Positions 40,401 to 52,622 of a DNA stretch of 64,000 bases are shown here, one piece after another; positions within the stretch are counted from its first letter, which is position 1, and the number at the start of each line of letters is the position of its first letter. The position numbers and the translations under genes were made by a program. The notes beneath the pieces are model-generated. The model was not told where the DNA came from. It did no database searches and saw only the letters and a list, made by a program, of their open reading frames with translations. Origin of the DNA: Ligustrum vulgare (Eukaryota > Streptophyta > Magnoliopsida > Lamiales > Oleaceae). The stretch is taken from the NCBI GenBank assembly GCA_963555705.1, contig OY743189.1:2807501-2871500 (forward strand), read 5' to 3'.

Positions 40401-43400
40401 GTAGAGAATAATTTGATTACAATGAATTGGTTTTTGAAATAAATACAAAGCCTTTGTTTATATACATAATATCTTTATAAGAAAGAAAAGTAATTAAAAC
40501 CTAAACCGCTGAGTAAAAAGATAAATAAAATAATAAAAGTCCTAATCTAAACAAGGAATAAAATTCTATTACAACAAGAAATAGTTCCCTACATTATTTA
40601 TAGTAGAATTGTTCTATATTTTTATATGTGCCCCTTCAATTCACACACTACGATTCTATGTAGCCTACCTAAGTATTTAGTAGAACTATGATATCTTTAT
40701 AATCTTGGAGATTTAAGCCTCTATTCTTTAACACATTCATTACAATTTATAAATCAATTTATAAACATCACAATTTTCAAAGCACTTTTTAACCCCACAC
40801 ATTTGTTCTCTCCACTTTAACCACACATTTTATCTTAAAAATATAAATAAACCAATTTATAATTGCTATAGTATTACTGAACAAAGGAAATTTGCTAACA
40901 ACTTAACATTACCACTTGCTAGATGTAGGGTCATTCGGGCATCAGTATTAATCTAGTATTAATCTTTTATATGGATAGAACTCAAAGATACTCGTCTAGT
41001 ATGGAAGTTTAAAACAGCTTAAAGAATAGGTGATTGATAGACCCCCGTTACAAAAAACGTACCACAGGTGCAAGGGACTAACAGAAGTAGGTTAAGAATG
41101 AAGTTTGTTGGATATTCTTTTAGGAAGCACAAGAGGAGAGACCTTATAAAATGGAGGGAAACAACATCAGCAAGGCATCCAGAAAAGTTGGTTAGACAGT
41201 GAGGAGAAACTGGCCTCTCAAATGCTAGATTATTAGTCATTTCTTCTTTTATAATTCTGTCATTTTACATTCCAGTACTCTTGCTTCTTCATTTTTCAAT
41301 GTTTAAGTTTCATTGTCAAGTTTTATTAAAGAATATTCAATCAATATAAATCATTTTCCTCATAATTCTGTAAGGAAACTGTGTGATCCTATCATTTTGG
41401 TATCAGAGCCGTTAAATCTTGATGGTGAGCTTAACAGACAGAGTGGGTGAATTGGAGAGTCTTCAAAAGAGGGTGGAAGATCGGATGAAAGGGAGTCAGG
41501 TGTCATCAATTTACAATCAGAGTTTCAGCGAGTTCATGACATTAGGAACATGGAAATTATCATGAAGTAGTTCACTTTCATGAGAGCTAAATGGGAGGAA
41601 CAAGAAAGAGAAAGGAAGAAGAAGGATAGTAGTGAACAAAAAGCTTCAGATTCTTAGGTACCCGCTAAAGATCAACTCCCTGAATATTGATGTTTCATTG
41701 CTGGGCTCCAGGAAATAGCCAGAAGGAAGTTGGAAACCAAAGATCAGGGGACGAAAGTTGGAGATGCCTATCTTCAATGGAGAAAATCCAGACGATTGGA
41801 TATGTAGGGCGGAGCGCTATTTTGGGATCAATCAATTGACCAAAGAGGAGAAGATAGAAATCGCAGTTCTCTGTATGGAAGGTGGGGCTCTATCTTGATT
41901 TCAATGGCAGAAGAAACGAAAGGACATTAATGATTAGAAGGAACTGCAAGAGCTGTTGAGAAATAGATTCAAAACTACACTGGAAGGAATGTCGGAGGAG
42001 AAGTTCCTAGCTCTCCGACAAGAAGGATTGGTGAGAGAGTACCGCCATCAGTTTGAAACCTTGGCTGCGCTAATCGGTGAAATCACATAAGCCATGTTGG
42101 AAGGCCAATTTGTTAATGGGCTAAATCTAGAGATAAAGGCCGAAATTAGGGTGTTACAGCCCATGAGCTTGGAACAAATTATGGAGACAACACAAAGGAT
42201 TGAAGATAAAATTCAGGTGGCCCAAACCCGAGTAGGAGGTATTGGCCCAGTTAAAATGAAATATCAGACAATTCCTTCACCGGTTCCCTTACACCAAATT
42301 CCATTCTCTAGCCCTAATAATTCCACCCGTTTACCATCTCCAACCGGACCCAGAACTCGAGCCATCATGGGGAAAGGAGCGCCTGCTTTTCAAACAACTA
42401 AGTGAAGCTGAATTGAGGTAAAAAAAGAGAGAAGGGTTTATGTTTTCACTGTGATGAAAAATACTCCATTGGCCATAAATGCAAGAACCGCGAGCTTCAA
42501 GTGATGGTCATCTATGAAGAAGAGAGAGAAGAGTTTTCTACGGTTCACACATCAAGCAGAGAAGGAGAATTAGCCACAGGTGAGGTTGTTGAGATTTCTA
42601 TGAGTTCGGTGGTTGGGCTGACTCCGCCTCAGACTATGAAAATTAAAGGTAGTATTGGAGGGTAAGAGGTAGTGGTTTTGATTGATTATGGGGCAACCCA
42701 TAATTTTGTGGTTGCTGATCTAGTGTGGAATTTGAATTTACCTCGGGTGGAGACTATAGGCTATGGGGTGATTATTGGAACAAAAGTGGCAGTGCAGGGG
42801 GCAGGGGTTTATAAGGGTACCTATTTCTTCAAAATATAGTAGTGGAAGATTTTCTACCCTTAGAGTTGGGCAGTTTAGATGTCATCTTGGGTATGAAGTG
42901 GTTGGCTTAGTAGGAAAAATTCAAGTTGATTGGACGACACTGACCGTGAAATTTTAGTTAGGAGGTGTAGCAGTCAACTTGCAAGGTGACCCTAATCTCT
43001 GCAAAATCGTGGTTTCCTTGAAGTAGTGTTCTAAAAAGCGTAAAACATGACGAAGTGGCGAAGTTGAGCATCAAGTTTAAGTGTATCTAGGCACGGAAAT
43101 GCTAGAGCGAAGCGCGGGTAAAGCGCGAAATGTGACGAAGCGGCGAGGCGAAGCTTCAAGCCTAAGCGTAAGTATAAGTGTAAGTGTAAGCGAGCTTTTT
43201 AGAACACCGCCTTGAAGTCAGTGATGAGAGAGTGAAAATTCAATTGAGAAGGAGTATTGCTGGAATTGAATTATCTTGCAGCCGAAGAAATAAGGGCACC
43301 GAGGGAAAGTTCCACAGCGATCAAAGGAGTAATAAGGTAATTCAAAGAAGTATTTTGTGAATTCTACCTACTTCCAACACGAAACAATGAGCATGCAATC

Positions 43401-46400
43401 AATTTACAGCTCGGTGCTTCACGTGTTAATGTTAGGCCTTATCGCTATCCCAATCTTCAGAAAAATGAGATTGAAAAGCTAGTGCGAGAAATGTTGAAGG
43501 ATGGGATTATTCAAGCAAGTAACAGCCCTTTTTCGAGCCTTGTCTTCTTGGTAAGAAAGAAGGATGTAGGTGGAGGTTCTACGTTGATTACCGTGCCTAT
43601 TATAAATTCACGGTGGCGGATAGGTTTCAAATACCGTTAATAGACGAATTATTGGATGAACTCCGTGGTGCGACCATTTTTTCTAAGCTGAATTTGAAAG
43701 CGGGATACCATCAGATACGGGTGAGAGTCGAAGATGTACTAAAAATGGCATTTCATACCCCCGAAGGACATTATGAATTTCTACTAATGCCCTTCGGATT
43801 GACGAATGCCCCAACTACTTTCCAATCTCTAATGAATGAAATATTTAGAGACTACCTCAGACAGTTTGTCTTAGTTTTCTTCGACGATATTTTGATGTTC
43901 AGTCGTAGCATGGAAGAACATGAGCAGAAAAAAGATGCGTCCTTCAAGTGCTGGCTAAGAACAAGCTGTTTGCTAATGAGAGGAAGCCAATTTGGGCAAT
44001 CTGAAGTGGACTATCTTGGCCATGTAATTTCATCTAAAGGAGTGGCTGCAAATAGGAATACACTACAAGCAATGTGGATTTGGCCTAGCCCCAAATTTCT
44101 GAAGGAGCTCCGAGGGTTTTTAGGGATTACCGGTTACTACAGGCGTTTCGTGCAAAATTTTAGGAAGATAGCATGGTCATTGACGGAAAGATTAAAGACG
44201 AATAATTTTTTCTGGGACGAGGTATCAGAAGATGCATTTCAGAAACTAAAAACGGCGATGACAACTCTTCCAGTGTTAGCACTTCTTGATTTCTCCAAAC
44301 TGTTCGTGGTCGAAACAAATGCTTTGGGGTTCGGGTCTGGGAGTTGTGTTGATGCAAGAATAGCGTCCCATCGCATATTACAGCCATGCTTTAGGGAATA
44401 AAGGGTGTACTAAATCAGTTTATGAACAGGAGTTAATGGCAATAGTGTTTGCTGTGCAAAAATGGCGTCATTATCTACTAGGGTAGAGGTTTCTATTGAA
44501 AAATGGATGGTTAAACTTATGGGTTATCAGTTCGACATTTAGTACCACCCTGGGTTGGAGAACAAAGCTGCGGATGCACCGTCTCGTTTGCATCAATCAA
44601 TTGAAATGAAAGCTCTCATGGTGTTTAAGGTGATTCAGTTGGAAACACTACTCAAGGAGGTAGCTGAAGACGGGGAATCCCAAAAAATAATCCAAGAAAT
44701 TCAGAAGGACTCGTCCTCGAAACCAGATTACGAGGTGGTTGATAACCACCTCCTTTTTAAGGACAAATTGTTCTTACCAAAAGGGTCTTCACTAATTCCA
44801 TTAATACTCATGGAGGGACATGACGGAAGTATATTAGGGCATTCAGGGAACTTGAAGACTTGTAAAAGAGTGGCAGCTTCAATGTATTGTCTAGGAATGA
44901 AAATAGATATCCATCAGTATGTGAGTAATTGTGCAATTTGCCAACATCATAAATACATGGCATTATCACCAGCCGGACTCCAACAACCTCTTCCCATTCC
45001 GACTCAGATATGGGAAGACCTTGCCATGGATTTTATAAAAGGATTGCCCAGATCAGGAAACATGGATACGGTGTTGGTGGTAGTGGATCGCCTAAGCAAG
45101 TATGGTCACTTCATCGGGTTAAAACATCCATTCATGGCGAGCAGCGTGGTAGGTATTTTTATAAGGGAAGTTGTGAGGCTCCACGGAATACCCCGTTCCA
45201 TTGTTTCAGATAGAGATAAAGTATTTGTGAGCCAATTTTGGGAGGAGCTATTCCGTTTGAAGGGAACAAAACTGTATAGAAGCACTGCATATCACTCTCA
45301 GTCAGATGGGCAAATAGAGGTACTCAACCGCACGTTGGGAACATATCTCTGCTATTTCACATCATCCAAGCCTAAGTTTTGGGCTAGTTGGCTTCCTTGG
45401 GCTGAGCTATGGTACAACACTTCTTTCCACACGTCTTCCAAGCTCACTCCTTTTCATATACTTATGGAAGGGAACCACTGAGGTTACTGAGGTTTGAAAA
45501 TGGTATCTCCCCAATATCAGCATTGGAACAACAATTGATAGAACATGAGAACATGATCACATGTTGGACGAATTAAAATTTCAACTTGTCCGTGCTCAAA
45601 ACAGAATGAAAGAAGTAGCAGACAGGAAGAGAAGGGAGGTCCAATTTCAGGTTGGTGATTTGGTTTACTTGAAGGTTCGACTATATCGCCAGAAGACCCT
45701 GACAGCTCGTGCTAATGAAAAGCTGGCGCCCAAGTATTATGGGCCTTTTACTATATTACAAAAAATTGGACAGGTCGCCTATAAATGACAGCTATCGGCT
45801 TCTTGTAACATCCATCCAATTTTCCATGTGTCGCAACTTCGCCAGGCAAAAGGGAATGGGCTAGGGGTGGTGGACCTTCCGCAACACATCACTGAAGAGC
45901 TAGAAATGTTAGTTGAACCACAAGCAGTATTAGGAGTAAGGCCTGGTACAGGTTGTAACCTTAGGGGAATTGATGTCCTTATGGGTAACCACCGTTGGAG
46001 GCTATTTGGAAGTCCTATGGAGACGACAGTTTCCCCACTTTAACCTTGAGGACAAGGTTAGTTAATTTTTTTTTTTTTTGGAGGGGGGTGGGGGGTGGGT
46101 GGGTGTTAACGATAGACCCCGATTACAAAAAATGTACCAGAGGCACAAGGGACTAACAGATGCTGGTAAGGAATGAAGGCTGTTGGATATTCTGTTAGGA
46201 AGCACATAGGGAGAGACCTTATAAAATGGAGGGAAACAGCATCAGCAAGGTATCCAGTAAAGTCGGTTAGACAGTGAGGAGAGATTGGCCTCTCGAATGC
46301 CAGATTATCAGTCATTTCTTTTATAATTCTGTCATTTTACATTCCAGTACTCTTGCTTCTTCATTCTTCAGTATTTAAGTTTCAGTGTCAAGTTTTATTA

Positions 46401-49400
46401 AAGAAGATTCAATCAATATAAATCATTTTCCTTGTAACTAGTTCTTACCCGTGCGATGCACGGCAACTGTAATTTCTATGAATGATTCCAAAAGAAAACA
46501 TCATGACGTGCCAATAAATAATTCATAAATAATTTCATACAATATTAATAATGTCTATTCAATTTTGAAAGTTCGAAAAAATTGAATATAAGTGAAGTTC
46601 AGACAATAGAAATAGAACGCAAAAAATAAAATGTAAAATGTTAGATTAAAGCATTGGTGATAGATCCGTACATATTAGTGAAGTTCGGACAATGTTAGTG
46701 AAATTTACCATAGCCATTCAAACCCTATTAATCGTCAATGAAAATCTCATTACCATGATAAGTCTTGAGGAATCAGAACCAAAGTGCTTTTCAATTTCTT
46801 CAGTCGTTCCAGCTGGCTTCTTAACCCCTAGATTGGATAAATGGTCAAAGCAAACACAAACAATATTAATGAATACTATCCCAATGTCAGGATGTGCTTA
46901 TTACCCTAAAATCTTGATTGATATATATAACAGTCCACCAAATCAAATGCATACTCAAAATACAATAAATTCGAAAATAATACAGTTAAATGACAGCTTT
47001 TTAGTTGATGAACAAATCGAAACTTACTATGGGCGGCGGCAAGTCAATTGGTCGGATTCGTCATGGATGTGGGCGGCGATATGTTAGCTTTTGCAAAATG
47101 GACTTCTGAAATGGGATGAGCAGGTCGGGCTGAAGATTTTGTTCGGAAACGCCTCGCCGGACCGCCGCCGCCGCCGCCGGAAACCGCCCCAGTCGTCGGA
47201 GACCGGAAAATGCCAAAAAACACAGGAAGCTTCTCCTCCTCGTCACGAACCCAACGGTGGTGACCGTTTCGCGATTGGAGCTCCCGTTTGGCCGGAATCG
47301 CGATTTTTCAGTCCGCCAGCAATATCTTCTCCGGTGAATAACTTCTGTTTCAACCGTCGGATCGCCCCAAAATTTTAGGCGAGTCTTTTCCTTGAAGAGC
47401 CCGTTCTGATGGCGGTGGCCGATCGTAGATCGGAGTTCTGGATCGGCCGGAATGTCACTTTTTCAGTCCGGTCAGAAAATGGAAAAACTGGCTTCTTTTC
47501 AGATTCTTAAACTTTTCAGATTTTGTGATTTTCAAATTTTGAATTTTAGTCAAACACAAACAATATTAATGAATACTATCCCAATGTCAAAATTTGCTTA
47601 TTACCCTAAAATCTTGATTGATATATATAACAGTCCACCAAATCAAATGCATACTCAAAATACAATAAATTCGAAAATAATACAGTTAAATGACAGCTTT
47701 TTAGTTAATGAACAAATCGAAACTTACTATGGGTAGCGGCAAGTCAATTGGTCGGATTCATCATGGATGTGGGCGGCGATATGTTAGCTTTTGCAAAATG
47801 GACTTCGGAAATGGGATGAGCAGGTCGGGCTGAAGATTCTGTTCGGAAACGCCTCGCCGGACCGCCGCCGCCGCCGGACCGCCGCCGCCGCCGGAAACCG
47901 CCACAGTCGCCGGAGACCGGAAAATGCCAAAAAACACAGGAAGCTTCTCCTCCTCGTCACGAACCCAACGGTGGTGACCGTTTCGCGATTGGAGCTCCCG
48001 TTTGGCCGGAATCGCGATTTTTCAGTCCGCCAGCAATATCTTCTCCGGTGAATAACTTCTGTTTCAACCGTCGGATCGCCCCAAAATTTTAGGCGAGTCT
48101 TCTCCTTGAAGAGCCCGTTCTGATGGCGGTGGCCGATCGTAGATCGGAGTTCTGGATCGGCCGGAATGTCACTTTTTCAGTCCGGTCAGAAAATGGAAAA
48201 ACCGGCTTCTTTTCAGATTCTGTAACTTTTCAGATTTTGTGATTTTCAAATTTTGAATTTTAGTCAAACACAAACAATATTAATGAATACTATCCAAATG
48301 TCAAGATTTGCTTATTACCCTAAAATCTTGATTGATATATATAACAGTCCACCAAATCAAATGCATACTCAAAATACAATAAATTCGAAAATAATACAGT
48401 TAAATGACAGCTTTTTAGTTAATGAACAAATCGAAACTTACTATGGGTAGCGGCAAGTCAATTGGTCGGATTCGTCATGGATGTGGGCGGCGATATGTTA
48501 GCTTTTGCAAAATGGACTTCGGAAATGGGATGAGCAGGTCGGGCTGAAGATTCTGTCCGGAAACGCCTCGCCGGACCGCCGCCGCCGCCGGAAACCGCCC
48601 CAGTCGTCGGAGATCGGAAAATGCCAAAAAACACAGGAAGCTTCTCCTCCTCGTCACGAACCCAACGGTGGTGACTGTTTCGCGATTGGAGCTCCCGTTT
48701 GGCCGGAATCGCGATTTTTCAGTCCGCCAGCAATATCTTCTCCGGTGAATAACTTCTGTTTCAACCGTCGGATCGCCCCAAAATTTTAGGCGAGTCTTCT
48801 CCTTGAAGAGCCCGTTCTGATGGCGGTGGCCGATCGTAGATCGGAGTTCTGGATCGGCCGGAATGTCACTTTTTCAGTCCGGTCAGAAAATGGAAAAACT
48901 GGCTTCTTTTCAGATTTTGTAATTTTCGAATTTTGAATTTTAGTCAAATTTGATATTTGAAGTGGGCCTACTTTATTAGTCTTCCCCAGCAAGTTTGATA
49001 TTTGAAGTGGACCTACTTTATTAGTCTTCCCCAGCAAGCTTCACATGAGCGGGAATTTAAGCCAAACTTTGAGCGGGAATTTTTGCTGGACTTAGCTCCT
49101 TTTATATAATATATAGATTCTGTAAGGAAACTGTGTGATCCTATCAGTGATATGGAACACAAAAGTTGAAGAAGTTCACCAACTTGCACTATATATACAG
49201 ATGTGGAACCAATAAATTATCTAACTATCCAATATCACGAGAATTTTGTTATTCTATTGAGAGGAAGTGTAGAAATTGAAAACACAGGGTGCCATGGTAA
49301 ATAGAGGTCACATATTTTTTCCATATTATTCTCATTGTTGTTTGGAGATTTGTGCTATTGTACAGTGAAACCATTCGGCCACACCATAAGCAGTATCCAT

Positions 49401-49558
49401 TATATTGTTTATCACTCTAACCACCTATGTAGCAGCTTCAAGTTGTCAAATAACTTCTTCAGCTTGTATAGTGAACCCATGTGGGCAACCAAAACACGTT
49501 ACAACTTTACTTTTGCACAAAAGAGAGATGTAGCAATGACCACTCTCTCAAAATGTCT

Positions 49559-49599
<41 letters not shown>

Positions 49600-51045
49600 C
49601 ACACACACACACACACACACAAATACTACAGTGGAAGACATTCAAACTTTGCAGTGCATTTTAGCCACATCTTAGCCTATAAATGTGACCTTTAAGCCCA
49701 ATTATTCACCTGCGAAGATATATAGAGGATAAAATATGTATACCATTTTAGGCTTTCAAAATGAGATGGTTTAATACGGTATAGAGCAGACAAAGCTCCT
49801 TATACTGGTCTCATCACTACCTATTTTCAAAAATATCCTGTTTCAGGCTCTTAATGGAAAAATAAATCCAACATGTAAGCAAGGGACATGCTGAAGATAA
49901 AGTATAAATTAATAAATTCTGTGCTTTTAAGGAAATAGTTCAACAAGAAGGAATGCTATCATGTTTACCTTTCTTTCATTAAAGACTTTGAGAATCGCTC
50001 TCTAGTGTAATCCCATAAAGATGTCTCTTTAGATTAAATGAACATTTTGTAAAAGCAATAGGGTTGAGAGTTCCCTTCATACAATGACATTTGCCTCTGA
50101 AGACGAAGGAAAGAATTAGTTACTCTCTTTTGATTTCTGGAAAAATTATAAATACTTGTGTATCATGTTGGGACTCTTCAATTGATGAGAAATAAAATAT
50201 AAAAAATTGATATGAATATATTTCCTGCATTTTGATTGGCATTCATAGTTACTAATCATCCTCACGTTTGTTTGACAAGTTTCCTTCATATAATATCTGG
50301 AATTAAAAATGCTGATACGAACATTTAACTAATGCAAATAATAAAATTTATAGATTTTTTTTTTACTTCACGATCCCAGCATTCATATTTCTTTTTATGC
50401 TGTACAGACCATGGGTCATAACAGAAAATGCTCTAAGGAGTGGAACGTTTAAAGCAATGCTTGGCAGTTTGATTCCTGACTCTCAGGTTGGATTCTGTTT
50501 TGAAGATGGACACATGAACACACACATTATAAACACACACAGAAGTATCTATCCATGTTAAACTAGAAATGCAGCCTCTCGCATGACATCGTTTGATGAT
50601 AATTGGGACTTAAAACCTTTTATACATAATTGAGGTAAGTATGGCTTTTGTTCCTGTATGACTCTTGAAATGAAACACTCGAGTATTGAGTACATGCTGT
50701 TATAACAAGACTTTACTAATAGGTACGACAGCATGATATGGAATTTGCTTGAATGATTGATTTGAAGACTTGTGTGATAAATTAGAATCTTTTCATTCAA
50801 ATCTTTCATGGGTAAAATTTACCACTCAATCTACCTATTATCCTCACTCTATTTGCTGCTTTGGACCGGGATTTTTAAGCCTTGTGATCCAATTCCTCTT
50901 TGATATTTGGAGGTGAATGTAATCTGTGCTTGTCATTTAACCAACTGATCTTGATTAAACTTGTTGACACTAAGATGAAATGTAGGTCGGATCTTCAACT
51001 GATCTGGAAAACATTCTTAACTTTCTTCATCACTACACAAAGTAG
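37495..51045 (+). CDS. SAWADEE-domain protein gene, six exons, 427 residues
   Basis: Exons that join in phase: 37,495-37,938, 39,330-39,641, 39,745-39,814, 39,854-40,172, 50,408-50,486 and 50,986-51,045. The ATG at 37,495 gives MQSSYTRIGRAVDE; the last exon ends NFLHHYTK. Residues about 40-195 match the SAWADEE fold: YNLEYRHMDDDAWYTV, VKYQGF, FRPLSRQVQDDEC, YFDAMVEV then CLCSFVLLWQHG. In SHH1 this tandem Tudor-like domain reads H3K9 methylation and recruits Pol IV for RNA-directed DNA methylation; no homeodomain is present here, so this is another family member, presumably nuclear and chromatin-linked. The rest (KKAHSDYL-like, RPWVITENALRSGTFKAM) is unfamiliar. Intron 2 uses a GC donor; intron 4 is 10,235 bp and full of transposons. 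The first donor is ambiguous by 3 bp. No stops or frameshifts were seen. Confidence 0.75.
41035..41394 (+). repeat. Chromovirus 5' LTR, 360 bp
   Basis: TGATAG...CTATCA. CTTATAAAATGG may be the TATA region. Followed by TTT and the primer site. Confidence 0.85.
41398..41411 (+). promoter_or_regulatory. Chromovirus primer-binding site (Met-tRNA)
   Basis: TGGTATCAGAGCCG, 3 nt after the 5' LTR. Confidence 0.85.
41422..42520 (+). pseudogene. Chromovirus gag relic
   Basis: Starts at an ATG (MVSLTDRVGELE) but quickly shifts frame and meets stops. Recognisable pieces are VLCMEGGALS, KFLALRQEGLVREYRHQFE and FVNGLNLEIKAEIRVL (retrotransposon gag domain), then a knuckle CFHCDEKYSIGHKC of the C-X2-C-X7-H-X-C form usual in chromoviruses. 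The intact protein would form the virus-like particle. Several stops (for example after GGALS and GEIT) show it is dead. Confidence 0.75.
42600..42958 (+). pseudogene. Chromovirus aspartic protease relic
   Basis: VVLIDYGATHNFVVADL (about 42,672-42,722) is the protease active-site region, where the family has DSGATHNF; here Ser is replaced by Tyr. Downstream frame changes occur at GVYKG and before LGMKW-like sequence. The catalytic Asp remains, but the motif is altered and the frame is closed on both sides. Confidence 0.65.
43025..43209. mobile_element. 185-bp MITE in the chromovirus, TSD CCTTGAAGT
   Basis: Perfect 14-bp inverted repeats GTGTTCTAAAAAGC (43,026-43,039) and its reverse complement (43,194-43,207). 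The 9-bp sequence CCTTGAAGT flanks both sides (43,016-43,024 and 43,210-43,218). A 9-bp duplication suggests Mutator, though an 8-bp hAT reading is possible. The interior is GCG/AAGCG-rich. Confidence 0.8.
43370..44560 (+). pseudogene. Chromovirus reverse transcriptase / RNase H relic
   Basis: Pieces in three frames: VRPYRYPN-like start near 43,430, then IPLIDELLDELRGATIFSKL, GHYEFLLMPFGLTNAPT and VFFDDILMFS (catalytic FFDD kept), connection domain FLGITGYYRRFVQNF, and RNase H VVETNALGFGSG, where the first catalytic Asp has become Asn. Frame breaks occur at the start of RT (about 43,560-43,610), after FSRSMEEHE and after CFRE (stop at 44,399). Non-functional. Confidence 0.85.
44555..46050 (+). 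pseudogene. Chromovirus integrase with chromodomain-like tail (relic)
   Basis: Zinc-binding HHCC region (GHSGNLKTCKRV, NCAICQHH), then the catalytic core with Asp in DLAMDFIKGLP, Asp in IVSDRDKVF and Glu in DGQIEVLNRTL. This part is open for 308 codons but stops at 45,481. After a frame break come MKEVADRKRREVQFQVGD and a decayed chromodomain-type end (LRGIDVLMGNHRW). Integrase would insert the element; the chromodomain would target chromatin. Stops make it inactive. Confidence 0.85.
46438..49117 (-). mobile_element. Non-autonomous Helitron, 2,680 bp
   Basis: On the - strand it starts TCTATATATTATATAAAAG and ends with a CCGTGC/GCACGG hairpin, about ten bases, then CTAG. Insertion is exactly between A and T of the LTR (AGAA^TTAC on the - strand), with no target duplication, all as expected for Helitrons. 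It has no Rep/helicase, so it is non-autonomous. Most of it is a threefold repeat. Confidence 0.85.
46851..48944. repeat. Three ~0.7-kb tandem repeats inside the Helitron
   Basis: Units start at 46,851, 47,551 and 48,265, each beginning CAAACACAAACAATATTAAT, and are 700, 714 and about 680 bp long. Each has an AT-rich half and a GC-rich half with CGCCGGACCGCCGCC, which is expanded in unit 2. The GC-rich half may be a captured gene 5' region, but no protein is recognisable. Confidence 0.8.
49560..49622. repeat. (AT)n-(AC)n microsatellite in intron 4
   Basis: An (AT) tract of about 14 units followed by GACACACAC... of about 10 CA units. Confidence 0.85.
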
Positions 51046-51228
51046 TTGTATTACAAAAAGACCATGACGAACTTACGTATAATCAACCTTCCAAATTTTG
51101 GGAGTAAATTTCCGCCTTCACCCTTATCAGCATATTCCCTTTTTAACGACTAAGCCTTAAGTGAGCAGTCTTTAGCTAATCGAACATGATGGAGATCAAG
51201 ATATAATAAATATATAGTGTAGATAGAA

Positions 51229-51494
51229 TGTTAAAATGGAGTTTAATTTCAATTATAAACGTTTTAATTAGATTGGATTAATTTTAATATTTTGCTAAAA
51301 TTCTAGTTTAGTAGAAGTTCTTTTGATTTTAGCTTCTTTAGTTTATCTGCTCTACAAATAGAATGCTCATTCATTGTAATTCACAACTCTTGAAAATATC
51401 ATTCTCTCTCTTTTTTATACCTATTTCTTTTCTTTTCTTAATCTTCAATTGTTCCTTTCAAATATATGCTCTTACATCAATTTGGTATCATAGC
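51229..51494 (+). mobile_element. Ty1/copia LTR remnant with primer-binding site
   Basis: TGTTAAAATGGAG to CTTACATCA (51,229-51,479) looks like a complete short LTR, followed by TGGTATCATAGC (51,483-51,494), a Met-tRNA primer site with one change. Only about 300 bp of leader follow before the Athila LTR at 51,798, so the rest of the element is missing or displaced. Confidence 0.55.
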
Positions 51495-51797
51495 AAGTCT
51501 TTCTTCTTTGGCCTAACATCCTACGTTCTTAAATTCAATCCATACACACAGTGCAATTGCAACCTTCCACCACCCATCTGAAACCTTAACCAACTAGTCG
51601 TTCTCATCCAAACACATGTAATCCCAAGTCATACACAAATCCAAGGCCAGCAAAAACAATTTTTTTACAGTTCTTTTGTATTTGTTCTTAGTTAGTTCCA
51701 AAAATATACTGTTTCATAGCTACAAAAAGAATTTTAAAAAAATAGCAAAAAACGAAATTGTTGTTTGCTGCTAAGTTATTGTTTTCGTATTTTTTAG

Positions 51798-52622
51798 TGT
51801 TCGCTAAAAACATGCCGCAAGTGCACGTATCATATATAAGTGATAGTGGACTAAATGAGTCCCGTTTATCGATCCCACAAGGATTGTCTATTTCAATTAC
51901 ACTCCAATTTAATCAATTTCAACAATAAACACACACAATAAGGTTTGGTTTGAAAATGTTCTAATGTTTAAATCAAATTCACAATAGTAAATAAATAAGT
52001 AGAAAATTGTGATAACTTGATGATAAAGGAGTGTTGGGATTCTTGATTTCACTTGACCATTACCTAATTGAATTCTCAACAAGCAAATAGAAATGCAATT
52101 TACTAATCATGTTATATCCGATTTTTCAAGTTTAGTCAATTACCTCTCTCGAGTGAAATCAACCCTAATTAGTGGAATTAACCTATTATATCTCTATATC
52201 TATTAAAAACACACCAATTGCATTAAACCTTTGTGAAAATAACTCAATGGATTATCTAGGGTTTTAGGTATATTTCTATCCTAAACAAGAACCTAAGCAA
52301 ATATTGTATTGATCTAGAATACACAACAATTTCTCAATAATTGCACATCCCATGAAATTCAAACATAAATTTGGCCACAATAAATGCAAGTCAATAAATA
52401 CAACAATAAATGCACAAGATAATAAATAGTTTAAATCCCCAATACAAGCATTAATATCAACTAAGCTAGGTAAAGCTTCATCAATCATCCCAACATAAAA
52501 TAACTTAGCCCATAGTGAAAAAACAATAAAACTCAAGAATTAAATACATCATTTCACCAATGGATTCAAATATATGAAGAAATATGAAGATTTATAATAA
52601 AAACTTCCCTTCAACAATGCGA
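51798..52622 (-). repeat. Athila-like 3' LTR
   Basis: Matches 59,237-60,061. The left edge TGTTCGCTA is the LTR terminus. Similarity ends near 52,622, before a long poly-T tract (52,631-52,664). Confidence 0.75.

Larger units (their letters stand above)
41035..49146 (+). mobile_element. Ty3/gypsy chromovirus with nested MITE and Helitron, TSD GTGAT
   Basis: Lies in intron 4 of the SAWADEE gene, same strand. LTRs begin TGATAG (5') and end CTATCA. GTGAT flanks both ends (41,030-41,034 and 49,147-49,151). A Met-tRNA primer site follows the 5' LTR and a G-rich polypurine tract precedes the 3' LTR. Without the Helitron it is about 5.4 kb. LTRs differ at roughly 30 of 360 sites, and gag-pol is broken, so it is old. 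Integrase with a chromodomain-like tail supports a chromovirus. Confidence 0.85.
46110..49146 (+). repeat. Chromovirus 3' LTR, interrupted by a Helitron
   Basis: LTR sequence covers 46,110-46,437 and resumes at 49,118-49,146 (TTCTGTAAGGAAACTG...CTATCA). The first base is C rather than T. A G-rich polypurine tract (46,080-46,103) precedes it. Confidence 0.85.

Noticed and set aside
47091..48789. Repeated frames of about 60-95 residues in the Helitron
   Set aside because: The same 0.7-kb repeat is read three times; Arg/Pro-rich from GCC repeats, with no family match.
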